64,000 nucleotides of DNA from Streptomyces sp. NRRL S-87 (GCF_000719335.1 NZ_JOGB01000037.1:20670-84669), one strand, 5' to 3'. Numbered from the stretch's first letter, positions 41,766 to 50,668 are shown. A program made the numbers and translations. Notes: generated by a model from the sequence alone, not told the origin.

Positions 41766-42521
41766 ATGGGCAACCCCGAAGGCTCGCGGCGCAAGCCGGA
41801 GGAGCAGCAGCTCGGCCCGGTACTGCGACGGCGCGGGCAGGTGCAGGCGGGGAGCACGACCGACCAGCGGCTGCTGGACACGGCCGGCCCCACCGAGTGG
41901 GTGCACACCGATCCGTGGCGGGTCCTGCGCATCCAGTCGGAGTTCATCGAGGGCTTCGGCACGCTGGCCGAGCTGCCGCCCGCGATCAGCGTGTTCGGCT
42001 CGGCCCGTACTCCGGCGGACTCGCCGGAGTACGCGGCGGGCGTGGCGATCGGCCGGGCACTCGTCGACGCCGGCTTCGCCGTGATCACCGGCGGCGGGCC
42101 GGGCGCGATGGAGGCCGCGAACAAGGGCGCCCGGGAGGGCGGCGGCATCTCCGTGGGCCTCGGCATCGAGCTGCCCTTCGAGCAGGGGCTCAACCCGCAC
42201 GTCGACCTCGGCCTGAACTTCCGGTACTTCTTCGTCCGCAAGACGATGTTCGTGAAGTACGCCCAGGGGTTCGTGGTGCTGCCGGGCGGCCTCGGCACCC
42301 TCGACGAGCTCTTCGAGGCGCTGACCCTCGTCCAGACCCGCAAGGTGACGCGCTTCCCGATCGTGCTGTTCGGGACGGCGTACTGGAGCGGCCTGATCGA
42401 CTGGCTGCGCGACACCGTCGTGGCCCAGGGCAAGGCCACCGAGCACGACCTGCTGCTCTTCCACGTCACGGACGACGTGGACGAGGCGATCACCCTGGTC
42501 ACGAAGGAAGTCGCCGGCTAG
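41766..42521 (+). CDS. LOG-family (TIGR00730) Rossmann-fold protein
   Basis: A 251-residue protein preceded by AGGAGGG. It contains VITGGGPGAMEAANKGA and PGGLGTLDELFE, the PGGxGTxxE motif of LOG phosphoribohydrolases, which cleave nucleoside 5'-monophosphates and release free cytokinins. In M. tuberculosis the equivalent gene Rv1205 sits in the same place. It probably hydrolyses AMP-like substrates. A 35-residue hydrophilic N-terminus precedes the fold. Confidence 0.9.
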   Translation: MGNPEGSRRKPEEQQLGPVLRRRGQVQAGSTTDQRLLDTAGPTEWVHTDPWRVLRIQSEFIEGFGTLAELPPAISVFGSARTPADSPEYAAGVAIGRALVDAGFAVITGGGPGAMEAANKGAREGGGISVGLGIELPFEQGLNPHVDLGLNFRYFFVRKTMFVKYAQGFVVLPGGLGTLDELFEALTLVQTRKVTRFPIVLFGTAYWSGLIDWLRDTVVAQGKATEHDLLLFHVTDDVDEAITLVTKEVAG

Positions 42522-42568
42522 CCGGCCGGCGCCGCGCCCGTGCCTCCTCCCGGTCGGCGCCGCGCCTC

Positions 42569-43429
42569 CTAGGCGAGTCCCCGGCGGGCCACCGCCGGGG
42601 GCCGGTGGCCCTGGATCGAGGCCACCATGTCGAGGACCTGCCGGGTCTCGGCGACCTCGTGCACCCGGTACACCTGGGCGCCCAACCAGGCCGAGACGGC
42701 GGTGGTGGCCAACGTGCCCAGCAGGCGCTCCTTGACCGGCATGTCGAGGGTCTCGCCGACGAAGTCCTTGTTGGACAGGGAGACCAGCACCGGCCAGCCG
42801 GTGGCGGTCATCTCCGGCAGCCGCCGGGTCGCCTCCAGCGAGTGCCGGGTGTTCTTGCCGAAGTCGTGCCCCGGGTCGATGAGGATCGACTCCCGCGGCA
42901 CACCGAGAGCGGCGGCCCGCTCGGCCAGCCCCACCGTCACGCGCAGGATGTCCGCCATCACGTCGTCGTACGACGTCCGGTGCGGCCGGGTCCGCGGCTC
43001 GACCCCGCCCGCGTGCGTGCAGACCAGGCCCGCTCCGTACCGCGCCGCGACCTCGGCCAGCTTCGGGTCCACGCCGCCCCAGGCGTCGTTGAGCAGGTCG
43101 GCCCCGGCCTCGCAGACCGCCTCGCCGACCTCGTGCCGCCAGGTGTCCACGCTGATCACCACGTCGGGGTGGCGGCGGCGCACCTCGGCCACGAAGCCGA
43201 CCGTGCGGCGGGCCTCCTCGGCGGCGTCCACGTGCTCGCCGGGCCCGGCCTTGACCCCGCCGATGTCGATGATCGCGGCGCCCTCGGCCACCGCCTGCTC
43301 GACCCGGTCGAGCGCGGGCTCGTCGCGGAACGTCGCGCCCTGGTCGTAGAAGGAGTCCGGGGTCCTGTTCACGATGGCCATGATCACCGCCTCGTGCGCG
43401 CCGAACTCACGCCTGCCCAGTCGCAGCAT
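42569..43429 (-). CDS. folP2: Dihydropteroate synthase homologue (FolP2-like)
   Basis: A 286-residue TIM-barrel protein. NRTPDSFYDQG, IIDIGGVKAGPG and VISVDTWRHEV are the pterin-binding motifs, and it ends KDFVGETLDMPVKERLLGTLATTA and VHEVAETRQVLDMV. Canonical DHPS has NVTPDSFSDGG and DVGGESTRPG; here the loops are altered (NRTPDSFYDQG and DIGGVKAGPG). Mycobacterial FolP2, at the same syntenic position, is reported to lack DHPS activity, so this is probably not the folate enzyme. It is convergent with the LOG gene. Confidence 0.85.
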   Translation of the reverse strand: MLRLGRREFGAHEAVIMAIVNRTPDSFYDQGATFRDEPALDRVEQAVAEGAAIIDIGGVKAGPGEHVDAAEEARRTVGFVAEVRRRHPDVVISVDTWRHEVGEAVCEAGADLLNDAWGGVDPKLAEVAARYGAGLVCTHAGGVEPRTRPHRTSYDDVMADILRVTVGLAERAAALGVPRESILIDPGHDFGKNTRHSLEATRRLPEMTATGWPVLVSLSNKDFVGETLDMPVKERLLGTLATTAVSAWLGAQVYRVHEVAETRQVLDMVASIQGHRPPAVARRGLA

Positions 43430-43525
43430 CCCCTGATTTCCCTTCTCGATCCGTCGCCTGTGACCTTAACCGCCGTACCCGCATGGCACGATCGGACCGG
43501 ACAGTCCGCCACTGGGGAGTTGATC

Positions 43526-43984
43526 GTGTTCTGGTTCTTGCTGATCGCGCTGGTCGTGGTCGTCACCGGGGTCACCCTGGCCGTCGTGGGCGGCGGGGAG
43601 CAGGCGGTGCTGCCGGAGGCGGAGCCGGAGCGGATCGCCGACGGGCTGCCGCCGGCCCGGCCGGTCGCCCGGGCGGACATAGAGGCGCTGCGGCTGCCGG
43701 TGGCGGCCCGCGGCTACCGGATGGCCGAGGTGGACGACGTACTGGCGCGACTGGGCGCCGAGCTGGCCGAGCGGGACGCGCGGATCGCGGACCTGGAGGC
43801 GGCCCTCGCGGGCGCGCAGGCCACGGCGGTCGGCGGGCCGGACCTGTTCAAGCGGAACGCCGGCGGGGACCCGGGCCACGGCGGCGCACCGGGCCCGTAC
43901 GGGCGGGACACCGGCCGGGACGCGGACCCCGGCCACGAGGGCGGCACCGGCGGCACCGGTCCGCAGGGGGAGGAACGGCGATGA
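43526..43984 (+). CDS. DivIVA-like domain membrane protein
   Basis: A 152-residue protein starting at GTG with GGGGAG upstream. One transmembrane helix (FWFLLIALVVVVTGVTLAVV) opens the protein. A DivIVA-type segment follows, VAARGYRMAEVDDVLARLGAELAERDARI, which is coiled-coil. The C-terminal 50 residues are Gly/Asp/His-rich and disordered. It corresponds in position to Rv1209. A role at membrane or growth sites is plausible. It overlaps the tag gene by ATGA. Confidence 0.85.
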   Translation: MFWFLLIALVVVVTGVTLAVVGGGEQAVLPEAEPERIADGLPPARPVARADIEALRLPVAARGYRMAEVDDVLARLGAELAERDARIADLEAALAGAQATAVGGPDLFKRNAGGDPGHGGAPGPYGRDTGRDADPGHEGGTGGTGPQGEERR

Positions 43985-44550
43985 GCAGCGGTGCGGTGGC
44001 CGGCCCCGACGGGCGGCTGCGCTGCCCCTGGGGCCTGTCGGCGGAGGACTACCTGTCCTACCACGACGAGGAGTGGGGCAAGGAGGTCCGCGGCGACGAC
44101 GCGCTCTACGAGCGGCTGTGCCTGGAGGCCTTCCAGTCCGGCCTGTCCTGGATCACGATCCTGCGCCGCCGGGAGGGCTTCCGGACGGCGTTCGCCGGCT
44201 TCGAGATCAAGGTGGTGGCCGAGTTCACGGACGCAGACGCGCAGCGGCTGCTGGCGGACCCCGGGATCATCCGCAACCGCGCCAAGATCGAGGCCACTCT
44301 GGCCAACGCGAAGGTGCTGGCGGGCTGGGCGCCGGGGGAGCTGGACGAGCTGATCTGGTCGCACGCACCGGAGCCGGCGGCCGCGCCCCGGTCCCTCGCG
44401 GACGTGCCGGCGGTGACGCCCGAGTCCACCGCCCTGTCCAAGGCCCTGAAGAAGGCCGGCATCCGCTTCGTCGGCCCCACCACGGCGTACGCCCTCATGC
44501 AGGCCTGTGGCCTGGTCAACGACCACCTGGCGGACTGCACGGCACGGTGA
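43981..44550 (+). CDS. tag: DNA-3-methyladenine glycosylase I
   Basis: A 189-residue base-excision enzyme that removes 3-methyladenine from DNA. Characteristic features are RCPWGLSAEDYLSYHDEEWG, FQSGLSWITILRRREGFR (catalytic Glu region), DPGIIRNRAKIEATLANA and the C-terminal FVGPTTAYALMQACGLVNDH with the zinc-snap Cys/His residues. The start overlaps the preceding stop (ATGA). The M. tuberculosis equivalent is tagA (Rv1210). Confidence 0.95.
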   Translation: MSSGAVAGPDGRLRCPWGLSAEDYLSYHDEEWGKEVRGDDALYERLCLEAFQSGLSWITILRRREGFRTAFAGFEIKVVAEFTDADAQRLLADPGIIRNRAKIEATLANAKVLAGWAPGELDELIWSHAPEPAAAPRSLADVPAVTPESTALSKALKKAGIRFVGPTTAYALMQACGLVNDHLADCTAR

Positions 44551-44615
44551 GTGACCGGCGCGGGCGGGCGGGGGCCGGCTCCCGCTGGGCACCGGCCCGC
44601 ACCCGCCCACACACC

Positions 44616-45416
44616 TCAGCGCCCGACGTACTTCGGCTTCTCCTTCGCCAGGAACGCCGCGACCGCGATCGCGTGGTCCTCAGAGGCGCCGGACCGGGTC
44701 TGGAGCTCGTCCTCCTTCTCCAGCGCCTCCGCCAGTGAGCGGCCCGCCCCGTACGCCAGGGCCTCCTTGATGCCGGCGTACGCCACCGTCGGGCCGTCGG
44801 CCAGCCTGCGGGCCACCTCGGCGGCGGTGTCGGCGAGCTCGGCGGCCGGCACGAGCCGGTTCACGATGCCGAGCGCCTCGGCCTCCTGCGCCGAGATCGA
44901 CCGCGGGAAGAGCAGCAGGTCGGCGGCCCGGCTCGTCCCGATCAGGCGCGGCAGCGTCCACGACAGGCCCGAGTCGGCGGACAGGCCGACCCCGGCGAAG
45001 GCGGTGGTGAAGCCGGCGGTGTCGGCGACCACCCGGTAGTCGGCGGCCAGCGCCAGGCCGAAGCCGGCTCCGGCGGCGACCCCGTTCACCCCGGCGACGA
45101 CCGGCTTCGGCATCTCCGTGATCGCCCGGACGATCGGGTTGTAGTGCTCGGTCACCGTGCTCAGCGCGTTGCCCTCGCCGGACTCGCGGGCGGCCTGCAG
45201 GTTCCCGACGTGCTCCTTCAGGTCCTGGCCCACGCAGAAGGCACGCCCGGTGGCGGTCAGCAGGACGGCGCGCACGGCAGGGTCGGCCCCGGCCTCGCGC
45301 AGCACGTCCCGCAGGGCGACCTTCAGCTCCGTGTTCAGCGAGTTCATCGCGTCCGGGCGGTTCAGCGTGATCGTCGCGAGCCCGTCGGTCACGTCGTACA
45401 GCACGGTGTCGGCCAT
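44616..45416 (-). CDS. Enoyl-CoA hydratase/isomerase family protein
   Basis: A 266-residue crotonase-fold protein. GRAFCVGQDLKEH forms the oxyanion hole, GVNGVAAGAGFGLALAADYRV is the second crotonase motif, and SADSGLSWTLPRLIG with a following Glu/Asp region provides the catalytic area. PaaG-like isomerases and 1,2-epoxyphenylacetyl-CoA isomerase share this pattern, so the substrate is uncertain. A perfect palindrome lies 43 bases upstream. It is convergent with tag. Confidence 0.9.
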   Translation of the reverse strand: MADTVLYDVTDGLATITLNRPDAMNSLNTELKVALRDVLREAGADPAVRAVLLTATGRAFCVGQDLKEHVGNLQAARESGEGNALSTVTEHYNPIVRAITEMPKPVVAGVNGVAAGAGFGLALAADYRVVADTAGFTTAFAGVGLSADSGLSWTLPRLIGTSRAADLLLFPRSISAQEAEALGIVNRLVPAAELADTAAEVARRLADGPTVAYAGIKEALAYGAGRSLAEALEKEDELQTRSGASEDHAIAVAAFLAKEKPKYVGR

Positions 45417-45458
45417 GTCAGGTGGTGTCCCCTCCGTCGCGGACCCGGCCGGCTCTCG

Positions 45459-45472
45459 GTACCGGCCGGTAC
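45459..45472. promoter_or_regulatory. Perfect palindrome upstream of the enoyl-CoA hydratase gene
   Basis: GTACCGGCCGGTAC is self-complementary over 14 bases, 43 bases before the hydratase start. It is a likely repressor operator; TetR-family acyl-CoA regulators often use such sites. No regulator gene is adjacent. Confidence 0.5.
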
Positions 45473-45638
45473 AGGGTCAGCATGGCGGAGATCGTCGGGA
45501 CCGGGCATGTGATGTGCGTCAAAGATTGCGTCCGCGCGTGGCGTCGCAGCTGCCGGACGAGGCGGCGAAGTATCGCAGCTGGATCCCCGAAATGAGTGGT
45601 TTTGGTCGAGCGCGTTGCACAGTCGTTCCCAGCCGATG

Positions 45639-45669
45639 TTGGTCATCGGGTCCTGACATGCGGGATAAT
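45639..45669 (+). promoter_or_regulatory. Vegetative-type promoter for the DUF3117 gene
   Basis: TTGGTC (45639-45644) and GATAAT (45664-45669) are 19 bases apart. The -10 is a good HrdB-type match; the spacing is slightly long. It lies about 90 bases before the start codon. Confidence 0.5.
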
Positions 45670-45760
45670 GGCTTGGAAGCAATGTGTTCGATGCCGGGTA
45701 CTAGGCGCCTGAATGGGGCCGTCGGCTGACGATGAGCTGGTTTCAGGAAGGGGAACGAGC

Positions 45761-45928
45761 ATGGCGGCCATGAAGCCGCGGACGGGCGACGGCCCGCTCG
45801 AGGTCACCAAGGAGGGGCGGGGCATCGTCATGCGCGTACCGCTCGAAGGCGGCGGTCGGCTTGTCGTCGAGCTGACCCCGGACGAGGCCGAGGCCCTCGG
45901 GGACGCCCTGAAGCAGGTCGTCGGCTGA
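45761..45928 (+). CDS. DUF3117 small conserved protein
   Basis: A 55-residue protein, MAAMKPRTGDGPLEVTKEG at the start and ELTPDEAEALGDALKQVVG at the end, matching DUF3117. AGGAAGGGGAA precedes the ATG; an upstream in-frame ATG at 45713 is less likely. It is universal in actinobacteria (Rv1211 in M. tuberculosis) and of unknown function. It is a short beta-rich domain with a C-terminal helix. Confidence 0.92.
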   Translation: MAAMKPRTGDGPLEVTKEGRGIVMRVPLEGGGRLVVELTPDEAEALGDALKQVVG

Positions 45929-45954
45929 CGCTCCGGCCACTCTGGATCTCTGCG

Positions 45955-45985
45955 CTGCCCCGGCCGCCCCGTGCGGCCGGGGCAG
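45955..45985. terminator. Bidirectional hairpin terminator
   Basis: Perfect 13-base arms CTGCCCCGGCCGC and GCGGCCGGGGCAG with a five-base loop lie between the convergent DUF3117 and methyltransferase genes. Confidence 0.85.
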
Positions 45986-46019
45986 TGCTGTGTCCGCGCC
46001 CGCCCGGGGGCCGCCCGGA

Positions 46020-46682
46020 TCAGCGGCGGACCGCGCAGAGCAGTCCGTCGCCCACCGGCAGCAGGGCCGTCTGCAGGGCCGGGCTCTCCCGCACCGTGCG
46101 CAGCAGCTCACGGACCCGAAGGACCTCCACGGGCTGCAGGCCCGAGTCGACGGTCCGCCCGTCCGCGAAGATCCCCTCGAAGCAGACCAGCCCGCCGGGC
46201 CGCAGCAGGCGCAACGATTCAGCGAGGTAGTCCAGGGACTCGGTCGGGTCCCCGTCGCAGAACACGAGGTCGTAACCGCCGTCCGCGAGCCGCGGCAGGA
46301 CGTCGAGGGCCCGGCCGGGGATGAAGCGGGCGCGGTTGCCCGCGAAGCCGGCCGCCCGGAACGCCTGCCGGGCGAAGGCCTGCCGGTCGGGCTCGGGGTC
46401 CACGGTGGTCAGGACGCCGTCGGGGCGCATGCCGTGCAGCAGGTGGATCCCGGAGACTCCGGTTCCGGTGCCGATCTCCGCGACCGCCTTGGCGTCCGCG
46501 GTGGCGGCGAGCAGGCGCAGCGCGGCGCCGGTGCCGGGGGAGACCGGGCGCAGGCCCGCCTCCCTCGCCCGGTCGCGGGCCCACCGCAGCGCGTCGTCCT
46601 CGGGGACAAACGCGTCGGCGAACGCCCAGCTCGTCTGCCGGTTGCCGGTAATGGCCCTCTCCTGTCCCCTTAGTTGGCGCAA
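46020..46682 (-). CDS. SAM-dependent O-methyltransferase (Rv1220c-like)
   Basis: A 220-residue class-I methyltransferase of the catechol/caffeoyl-CoA family. The SAM loop is VAEIGTGTGVSGIHLL, acidic loop TTVDPEPD, and DLVFCDGDPTESLDYLAESLRLLRPGG supplies the metal-binding region. The start is uncertain: TTG at 46682 is the only conventional codon, but AGGAGAGGGCC precedes an ATT (ITGNRQTSW), where homology begins. It is divergent from sigE, exactly as in mycobacteria. Confidence 0.87.
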   Translation of the reverse strand: MRQLRGQERAITGNRQTSWAFADAFVPEDDALRWARDRAREAGLRPVSPGTGAALRLLAATADAKAVAEIGTGTGVSGIHLLHGMRPDGVLTTVDPEPDRQAFARQAFRAAGFAGNRARFIPGRALDVLPRLADGGYDLVFCDGDPTESLDYLAESLRLLRPGGLVCFEGIFADGRTVDSGLQPVEVLRVRELLRTVRESPALQTALLPVGDGLLCAVRR

Positions 46683-46706
46683 CGGTGACTGTATCCGCTG
46701 GGCGCG

Positions 46707-46733
46707 GGAACCCGCAGATGGGACCGGGCGTTG
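46707..46733 (+). promoter_or_regulatory. ECF-type (SigE-like) promoter upstream of sigE
   Basis: GGAAC (46707-46711) and CGTTG (46729-46733) are separated by 17 bases. This is the classical -35/-10 pair recognised by SigE/SigH-type ECF sigma factors. It lies about 90 bases upstream of the sigE start, which suggests autoregulation. Confidence 0.6.
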
Positions 46734-46821
46734 TGGGGGTGTGAGGGACCCGCGGCGGACCGAGGCCGCGCTCTTTATGCAAAGTTAACGCAAAAACGCT
46801 TATCCGGAGCTGACGGACGGG

Positions 46822-47586
46822 GTGGCTATGGTAGGGGCTCCACTGGACACCACCAGAGCCGACAGGGGAGGTGCGGCTGCGCCTGTGGATCGTGGGAGCG
46901 TCATCAGACGTCTCTTCAGGTCGGCAGGTGAGCCGAAATCCGTGACCGACATCGCTGACCGTTTCCACTCCGCTCCCACCGCAACCACCGCGACCTTTGC
47001 CGCAGATGCGGGTTCGCAGGCGTGGACCCCTCCTTCATGGGAGGAGATCGTCAGCACCCACAGTGCCCGGGTCTACCGGCTCGCCTACCGACTCACGGGC
47101 AACCAGCACGACGCCGAGGACCTGACCCAGGAGGTCTTCGTCCGGGTCTTCCGGTCGCTCTCCACCTACACCCCGGGCACGTTCGAGGGCTGGCTGCACC
47201 GGATCACCACGAACCTGTTCCTGGACATGGTCCGTCGCAAGCAGCGGATCCGTTTCGACGCGCTCGCCGACGACGCCGCCGAGCGGCTCCCGAGCCGCGA
47301 GCCGTCCCCGCAGCAGGTGCTGCACGACACGCACTTCGACGCCGACGTCCAGCAGGCCCTGGACACGCTGGCGCCCGAGTTCCGCGCGGCCGTGGTGCTG
47401 TGCGACATCGAGGGACTGTCGTACGAGGAGATCGCCGCGACCCTGGGCGTGAAGCTCGGCACCGTGCGCAGCCGTATCCACCGCGGGCGATCGCACCTGC
47501 GCAAGGCGCTCAAGCACCGCTCGCCGGAGGTCCGGGCCGAGCAGCGGGCGCTGGCGACGGTGGGAGGAGAGGGCGGAGCCGAGTGA
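46822..47586 (+). CDS. sigE: ECF RNA polymerase sigma factor, SigE type
   Basis: A 254-residue sigma factor. Region 2 is [38 protein letters not shown] with -10 recognition at [18 protein letters not shown]; region 4 is [26 protein letters not shown] 65-residue N-terminal extension precedes region 2. GTG at 46822 and ATG at 46828 are both possible starts. The order methyltransferase, sigma factor, anti-sigma, HtrA, TatB is the M. tuberculosis Rv1220c-Rv1224 (sigE) locus, so an envelope-stress role is inferred. It should not be confused with the S. coelicolor gene also called sigE. Confidence 0.92.
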   Translation: MAMVGAPLDTTRADRGGAAAPVDRGSVIRRLFRSAGEPKSVTDIADRFHSAPTATTATFAADAGSQAWTPPSWEEIVSTHSARVYRLAYRLTGNQHDAEDLTQEVFVRVFRSLSTYTPGTFEGWLHRITTNLFLDMVRRKQRIRFDALADDAAERLPSREPSPQQVLHDTHFDADVQQALDTLAPEFRAAVVLCDIEGLSYEEIAATLGVKLGTVRSRIHRGRSHLRKALKHRSPEVRAEQRALATVGGEGGAE

Positions 47587-48224
47587 GCGGAGTCAGCGGA
47601 GTCGGTCCGTCTCCCGCGGAGCACCATCTGGGCGACCGGCTCGCCGCGTTGGTGGACGGGGAGTTGAACCACGACTCGCGCGAGCGCGTGCTCGCGCACC
47701 TCGCGACGTGCGCGCGCTGCAAGGCGGAAGCCGATGCGCAGCGCCGCCTGAAGAGCCTCTTCGTCGAGGCGGCCCCGCCGCCGCCGTCGGAGGGGTTGCT
47801 GGCGCGCCTGCAGATGCTGCCGGGCGGCGGCGACGGCGGCTACCTGGAGCCGGTCCGGTCGGCCTTCCCGGTTCGGGAGATCGGCCCCGACGCCGAGCCC
47901 CACCCGACACGCTTCGCCTTCCCGGTGCACGAGGTGGGCGTGGCGCAGCGGGGCGGGGGAGCGCGCGGGCGTCGCTTCGCCTTCGCCGCCGCGGGCGCGG
48001 TGTCGCTGGCCGCGATCGCCCTCGGCGGCGCGGGTCCGGTCGACTCCCTCGGTGACCCGGCCGCTCCGCGGGGCGAGGGGGTGAACCCGGTCCGGCCGGG
48101 CCTCCTGTCGGTCTCCGACCGCAGGGTCCTCGACGGCCGCGACCCCCACCGCACCCCGGCCGCCCCCAGCGCCCACCCCGCCGACCTTCCGGCGCTCCCG
48201 ACCCCGGCCACGTTTCGGCGCTGA
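47583..48224 (+). CDS. rseA: Anti-sigma factor, RseA-like zinc finger protein
   Basis: A 213-residue protein starting at GTG that overlaps the sigE stop. The zinc-associated anti-sigma motif HLATCARC is at residues 39-46 (His39, Cys43, Cys46), after a conserved helix [18 protein letters not shown]. One weak hydrophobic segment [18 protein letters not shown] may cross the membrane. The C-terminal 60 residues are Pro/Arg-rich. It should sequester SigE and release it under envelope or redox stress, as RseA does in mycobacteria. Confidence 0.88.
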   Translation: MSGVSGVGPSPAEHHLGDRLAALVDGELNHDSRERVLAHLATCARCKAEADAQRRLKSLFVEAAPPPPSEGLLARLQMLPGGGDGGYLEPVRSAFPVREIGPDAEPHPTRFAFPVHEVGVAQRGGGARGRRFAFAAAGAVSLAAIALGGAGPVDSLGDPAAPRGEGVNPVRPGLLSVSDRRVLDGRDPHRTPAAPSAHPADLPALPTPATFRR

Positions 48225-48476
48225 GTGCTTGGGGTTGGGGCTGAGGAAGGCGCGGGGGGCACTCAGCCCGCGCGGCGTTTGAGCGCACCCGGCGCGGAGC
48301 GTCCGCGGCCGGGGCGCAGCCCCGAGGGCGGCGACCGTGGTCGCAAGCCACGGTTTCGGGAAGGGGCGGGGTGGGGGACTATGCCCCGAAGGGGGACCCG
48401 GCGCCGCCGACCTGGTTGAATCCTCGGCAGGCGTGCCCGCCCCGTGGTGCGCCCAGCCTCGTCGGGGGAGTAGCGC

Positions 48477-50084
48477 ATGAACGACGGCCGGCCCACGGAG
48501 TCGGCGGACACCACGCAGCAGCCGCAGCCGCAGTGGTGGAGCCGTCCCGACGAGTCCACGGCGCCGTCGCCCCGCGAGACCCCCTTGCCGTCCCCGCGGC
48601 AGTCCGACCGCACCCCCGTGATGCCGTACGCCGCCACGGCTCCCGAGCCGGACACCACGGCCCTCGACACCGCGGCCCGCGACGCCGCCACGGCCCCGGG
48701 GTCGGACACGGCTCCTGAGCCGCTCCCAGGCGAGGCGCCCGCACCTGCGGCTCCGCGCGACCCCTTCGCGCCGCCCACCACCGACGAGGTGCTCGTACCG
48801 CAGGCGCAGGCGCAGGCGCCGGCGCACGCGCACTCCGCGCCCGCCGACCCGTACGGAGCGCACCCCGCGCCCGCCGACCCGTACGCCACCGCGCCCGCGC
48901 AGCGGTACGACCCGTGGGCCGCGCCGCTGCAGGTCGCCGACGGCGGCACCGGGAAGCCGGCCCGGGCCGGTCGCCGCGCGGGCGGTCTGGTCGTCGGCGC
49001 CGTGCTGCTCGCCCTCGTCGCCGGCGGCATCGGCGGCGGGATCGGCGTCTGGGCCGAGCGCAGTGCGTCCGGCGGCATCACCCTCGCGCAGGCCGGCCCG
49101 GAGCGGCCCGCCCCCGCGCCCGACAGCGTGGCCGGGATCGCCGCGGGCGCCCTCCCGGGCGTGGTCACCCTCCACGTTCAGGGCGGCGGAGAGCAGGGCA
49201 CCGGCACCGGTTTCGTCCTCGACGGCCGCGGCCACATCCTCACCAACAACCACGTCGTCGAGGCCGCCGCAGCCGGCGGCCGGATAACGGTCACCTTCAG
49301 CGGCGGCGAGACGGCCGCCGCCACGATCGTCGGCCGCGACACCGGCTACGACCTGGCCGTCGTCAAGGTCACCGGGGTGAACGGGCTGCGCCCGCTGCCG
49401 CTGGGCAACTCCGACGGCGTCCGGGTCGGCGACCCCGTCGTCGCCATCGGTGCCCCCTTCGACCTCTCCAACACCGTCACCGCCGGCATCATCAGCGCCA
49501 AGGAGCGCCCCATCACCGCCGGTGGCGACAAGGGGGACGGCGGCGACGTCTCGTACGTCGACGCCCTCCAGACCGACGCCCCGATCAACCCCGGCAACTC
49601 CGGCGGCCCGCTCCTCGACGGCCGCGGCCGCGTCATCGGCATCAACAGCGCCATCCGTGCCGCCAACGAGAGCGACAAGGACGACGACGGCACCCCGCAC
49701 CAGTCCGGCAGCATCGGCCTCGGCTTCGCCATCCCGGTCAACCAGGGCAAGCGCGTCGCCGAGGAGCTGATCGCACACGGCCGCGCCACCCACCCCGTGA
49801 TCGGCGTCACCCTCGACATGCAGTACACCGGGGACGGCGCCCGGGTCGGCGCCAAGGACGCGGCCGGCAAGTCGCCCGTCGTGCCCGGCGGGCCGAGCGC
49901 CAAGGCGGGCATCCGTCCGGGCGACGTGATCACCCGGGTGGACGGCACGCGCGTGCACAGCGGCGAGGAACTCATCATCAAGATCCGCGCCCACCGGCCG
50001 GGCGACCCGCTCACCCTCACCCTGCTGCGCGGCGGCCGCCAGCGCGAGGTGCGCCTCGTCCTGGGGTCGGCCGACGGGTCGTGA
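48477..50084 (+). CDS. htrA: HtrA-family membrane serine protease with PDZ domain
   Basis: A 535-residue protein. Residues 1-155 are a Pro/Ala/Gln-rich cytoplasmic tail with repeats such as PADPYGAHPAPADPYA; one transmembrane helix follows (VVGAVLLALVAGGIGGGIGVW). The trypsin-like domain has the triad His259 (TNNHVVEA), Asp292 (YDLAVVKV) and Ser375 (NPGNSGGPL), then a C-terminal PDZ domain (KAGIRPGDVITRVDG). It should degrade misfolded envelope proteins and may process the anti-sigma factor. The position is that of Rv1223. Confidence 0.94.
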   Translation: MNDGRPTESADTTQQPQPQWWSRPDESTAPSPRETPLPSPRQSDRTPVMPYAATAPEPDTTALDTAARDAATAPGSDTAPEPLPGEAPAPAAPRDPFAPPTTDEVLVPQAQAQAPAHAHSAPADPYGAHPAPADPYATAPAQRYDPWAAPLQVADGGTGKPARAGRRAGGLVVGAVLLALVAGGIGGGIGVWAERSASGGITLAQAGPERPAPAPDSVAGIAAGALPGVVTLHVQGGGEQGTGTGFVLDGRGHILTNNHVVEAAAAGGRITVTFSGGETAAATIVGRDTGYDLAVVKVTGVNGLRPLPLGNSDGVRVGDPVVAIGAPFDLSNTVTAGIISAKERPITAGGDKGDGGDVSYVDALQTDAPINPGNSGGPLLDGRGRVIGINSAIRAANESDKDDDGTPHQSGSIGLGFAIPVNQGKRVAEELIAHGRATHPVIGVTLDMQYTGDGARVGAKDAAGKSPVVPGGPSAKAGIRPGDVITRVDGTRVHSGEELIIKIRAHRPGDPLTLTLLRGGRQREVRLVLGSADGS

Positions 50085-50236
50085 GCGGGGGCCCGGGCGG
50101 GCGCGCGCCGTTCGGGTCGTCCGCGGGGCGGAACGGATCATGACGAGCGGGTGAATACCCGCACGCAGTACCGGCTCCTTAGAGCGGGCGGGTACCGTTG
50201 TGCGGGCCCGCAGTGAGAGAACCGAGGAGCGGCAAG

Positions 50237-50668
50237 GTGTTCAACGACATAGGCGCACTCGAGCTCGTGACGCTCGTGGTCCTCGCCGTGCTCATCTTCG
50301 GCCCCGACAAGCTGCCCAAGGTCATCCAGGACGTCTCGCGCTTCATCCGCAAGATCCGCGAGTTCTCCGACAGCGCCAAGCAGGACATCCGGGCCGAACT
50401 CGGGCCCGACTTCAAGGACTTCGAGTTCGAGGACCTCAACCCGAAGACCTTCCTCCGCAAGCAGCTCACCGAGAACGAGGACCTCGCGGAGATCCGCAGC
50501 AGCCTCGACCTCCGCAAGGAGCTGAACGAGGTCGCGGACACCGTGAAGGACGGCGGCCCCACCGCGGCGGCCGACGCCGGCCGGTCGGGCACCCAGCAGG
50601 TCGCCGGGCCGGACCTCACGAAGAAGCCCGCCGTCGAGACGGCCCGCTTCGACATCGACGCGACCTGA
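50237..50668 (+). CDS. tatB: Sec-independent protein translocase TatB
   Basis: A 143-residue protein starting at GTG (GAGGAG upstream). The short N-terminal helix FNDIGALELVTLVVLAVLIFGPDKLP is the TatA/B fold with the hinge Gly-Pro, followed by a long amphipathic helix VIQDVSRFIRKIREFSDSA. Length and the acidic C-terminal region favour TatB over TatA. It works with TatA and TatC, which are not in this window, in export of folded proteins. The htrA-tatB linkage is conserved. Confidence 0.94.
   Translation: MFNDIGALELVTLVVLAVLIFGPDKLPKVIQDVSRFIRKIREFSDSAKQDIRAELGPDFKDFEFEDLNPKTFLRKQLTENEDLAEIRSSLDLRKELNEVADTVKDGGPTAAADAGRSGTQQVAGPDLTKKPAVETARFDIDAT

Larger units (their letters stand above)
45417..45760. 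other. Divergent intergenic region, enoyl-CoA hydratase / DUF3117
   Basis: These 344 bases hold a 14-bp palindrome near the hydratase gene and a vegetative-type promoter before the DUF3117 gene, both listed separately. The middle part is less G+C-rich than average; no gene or stable RNA is recognised. Confidence 0.6.

Noticed and set aside
43467..43525. Extended N-terminus for the DivIVA-like protein
   Set aside because: The GTG at 43526 has a proper ribosome site and begins directly with a membrane helix.
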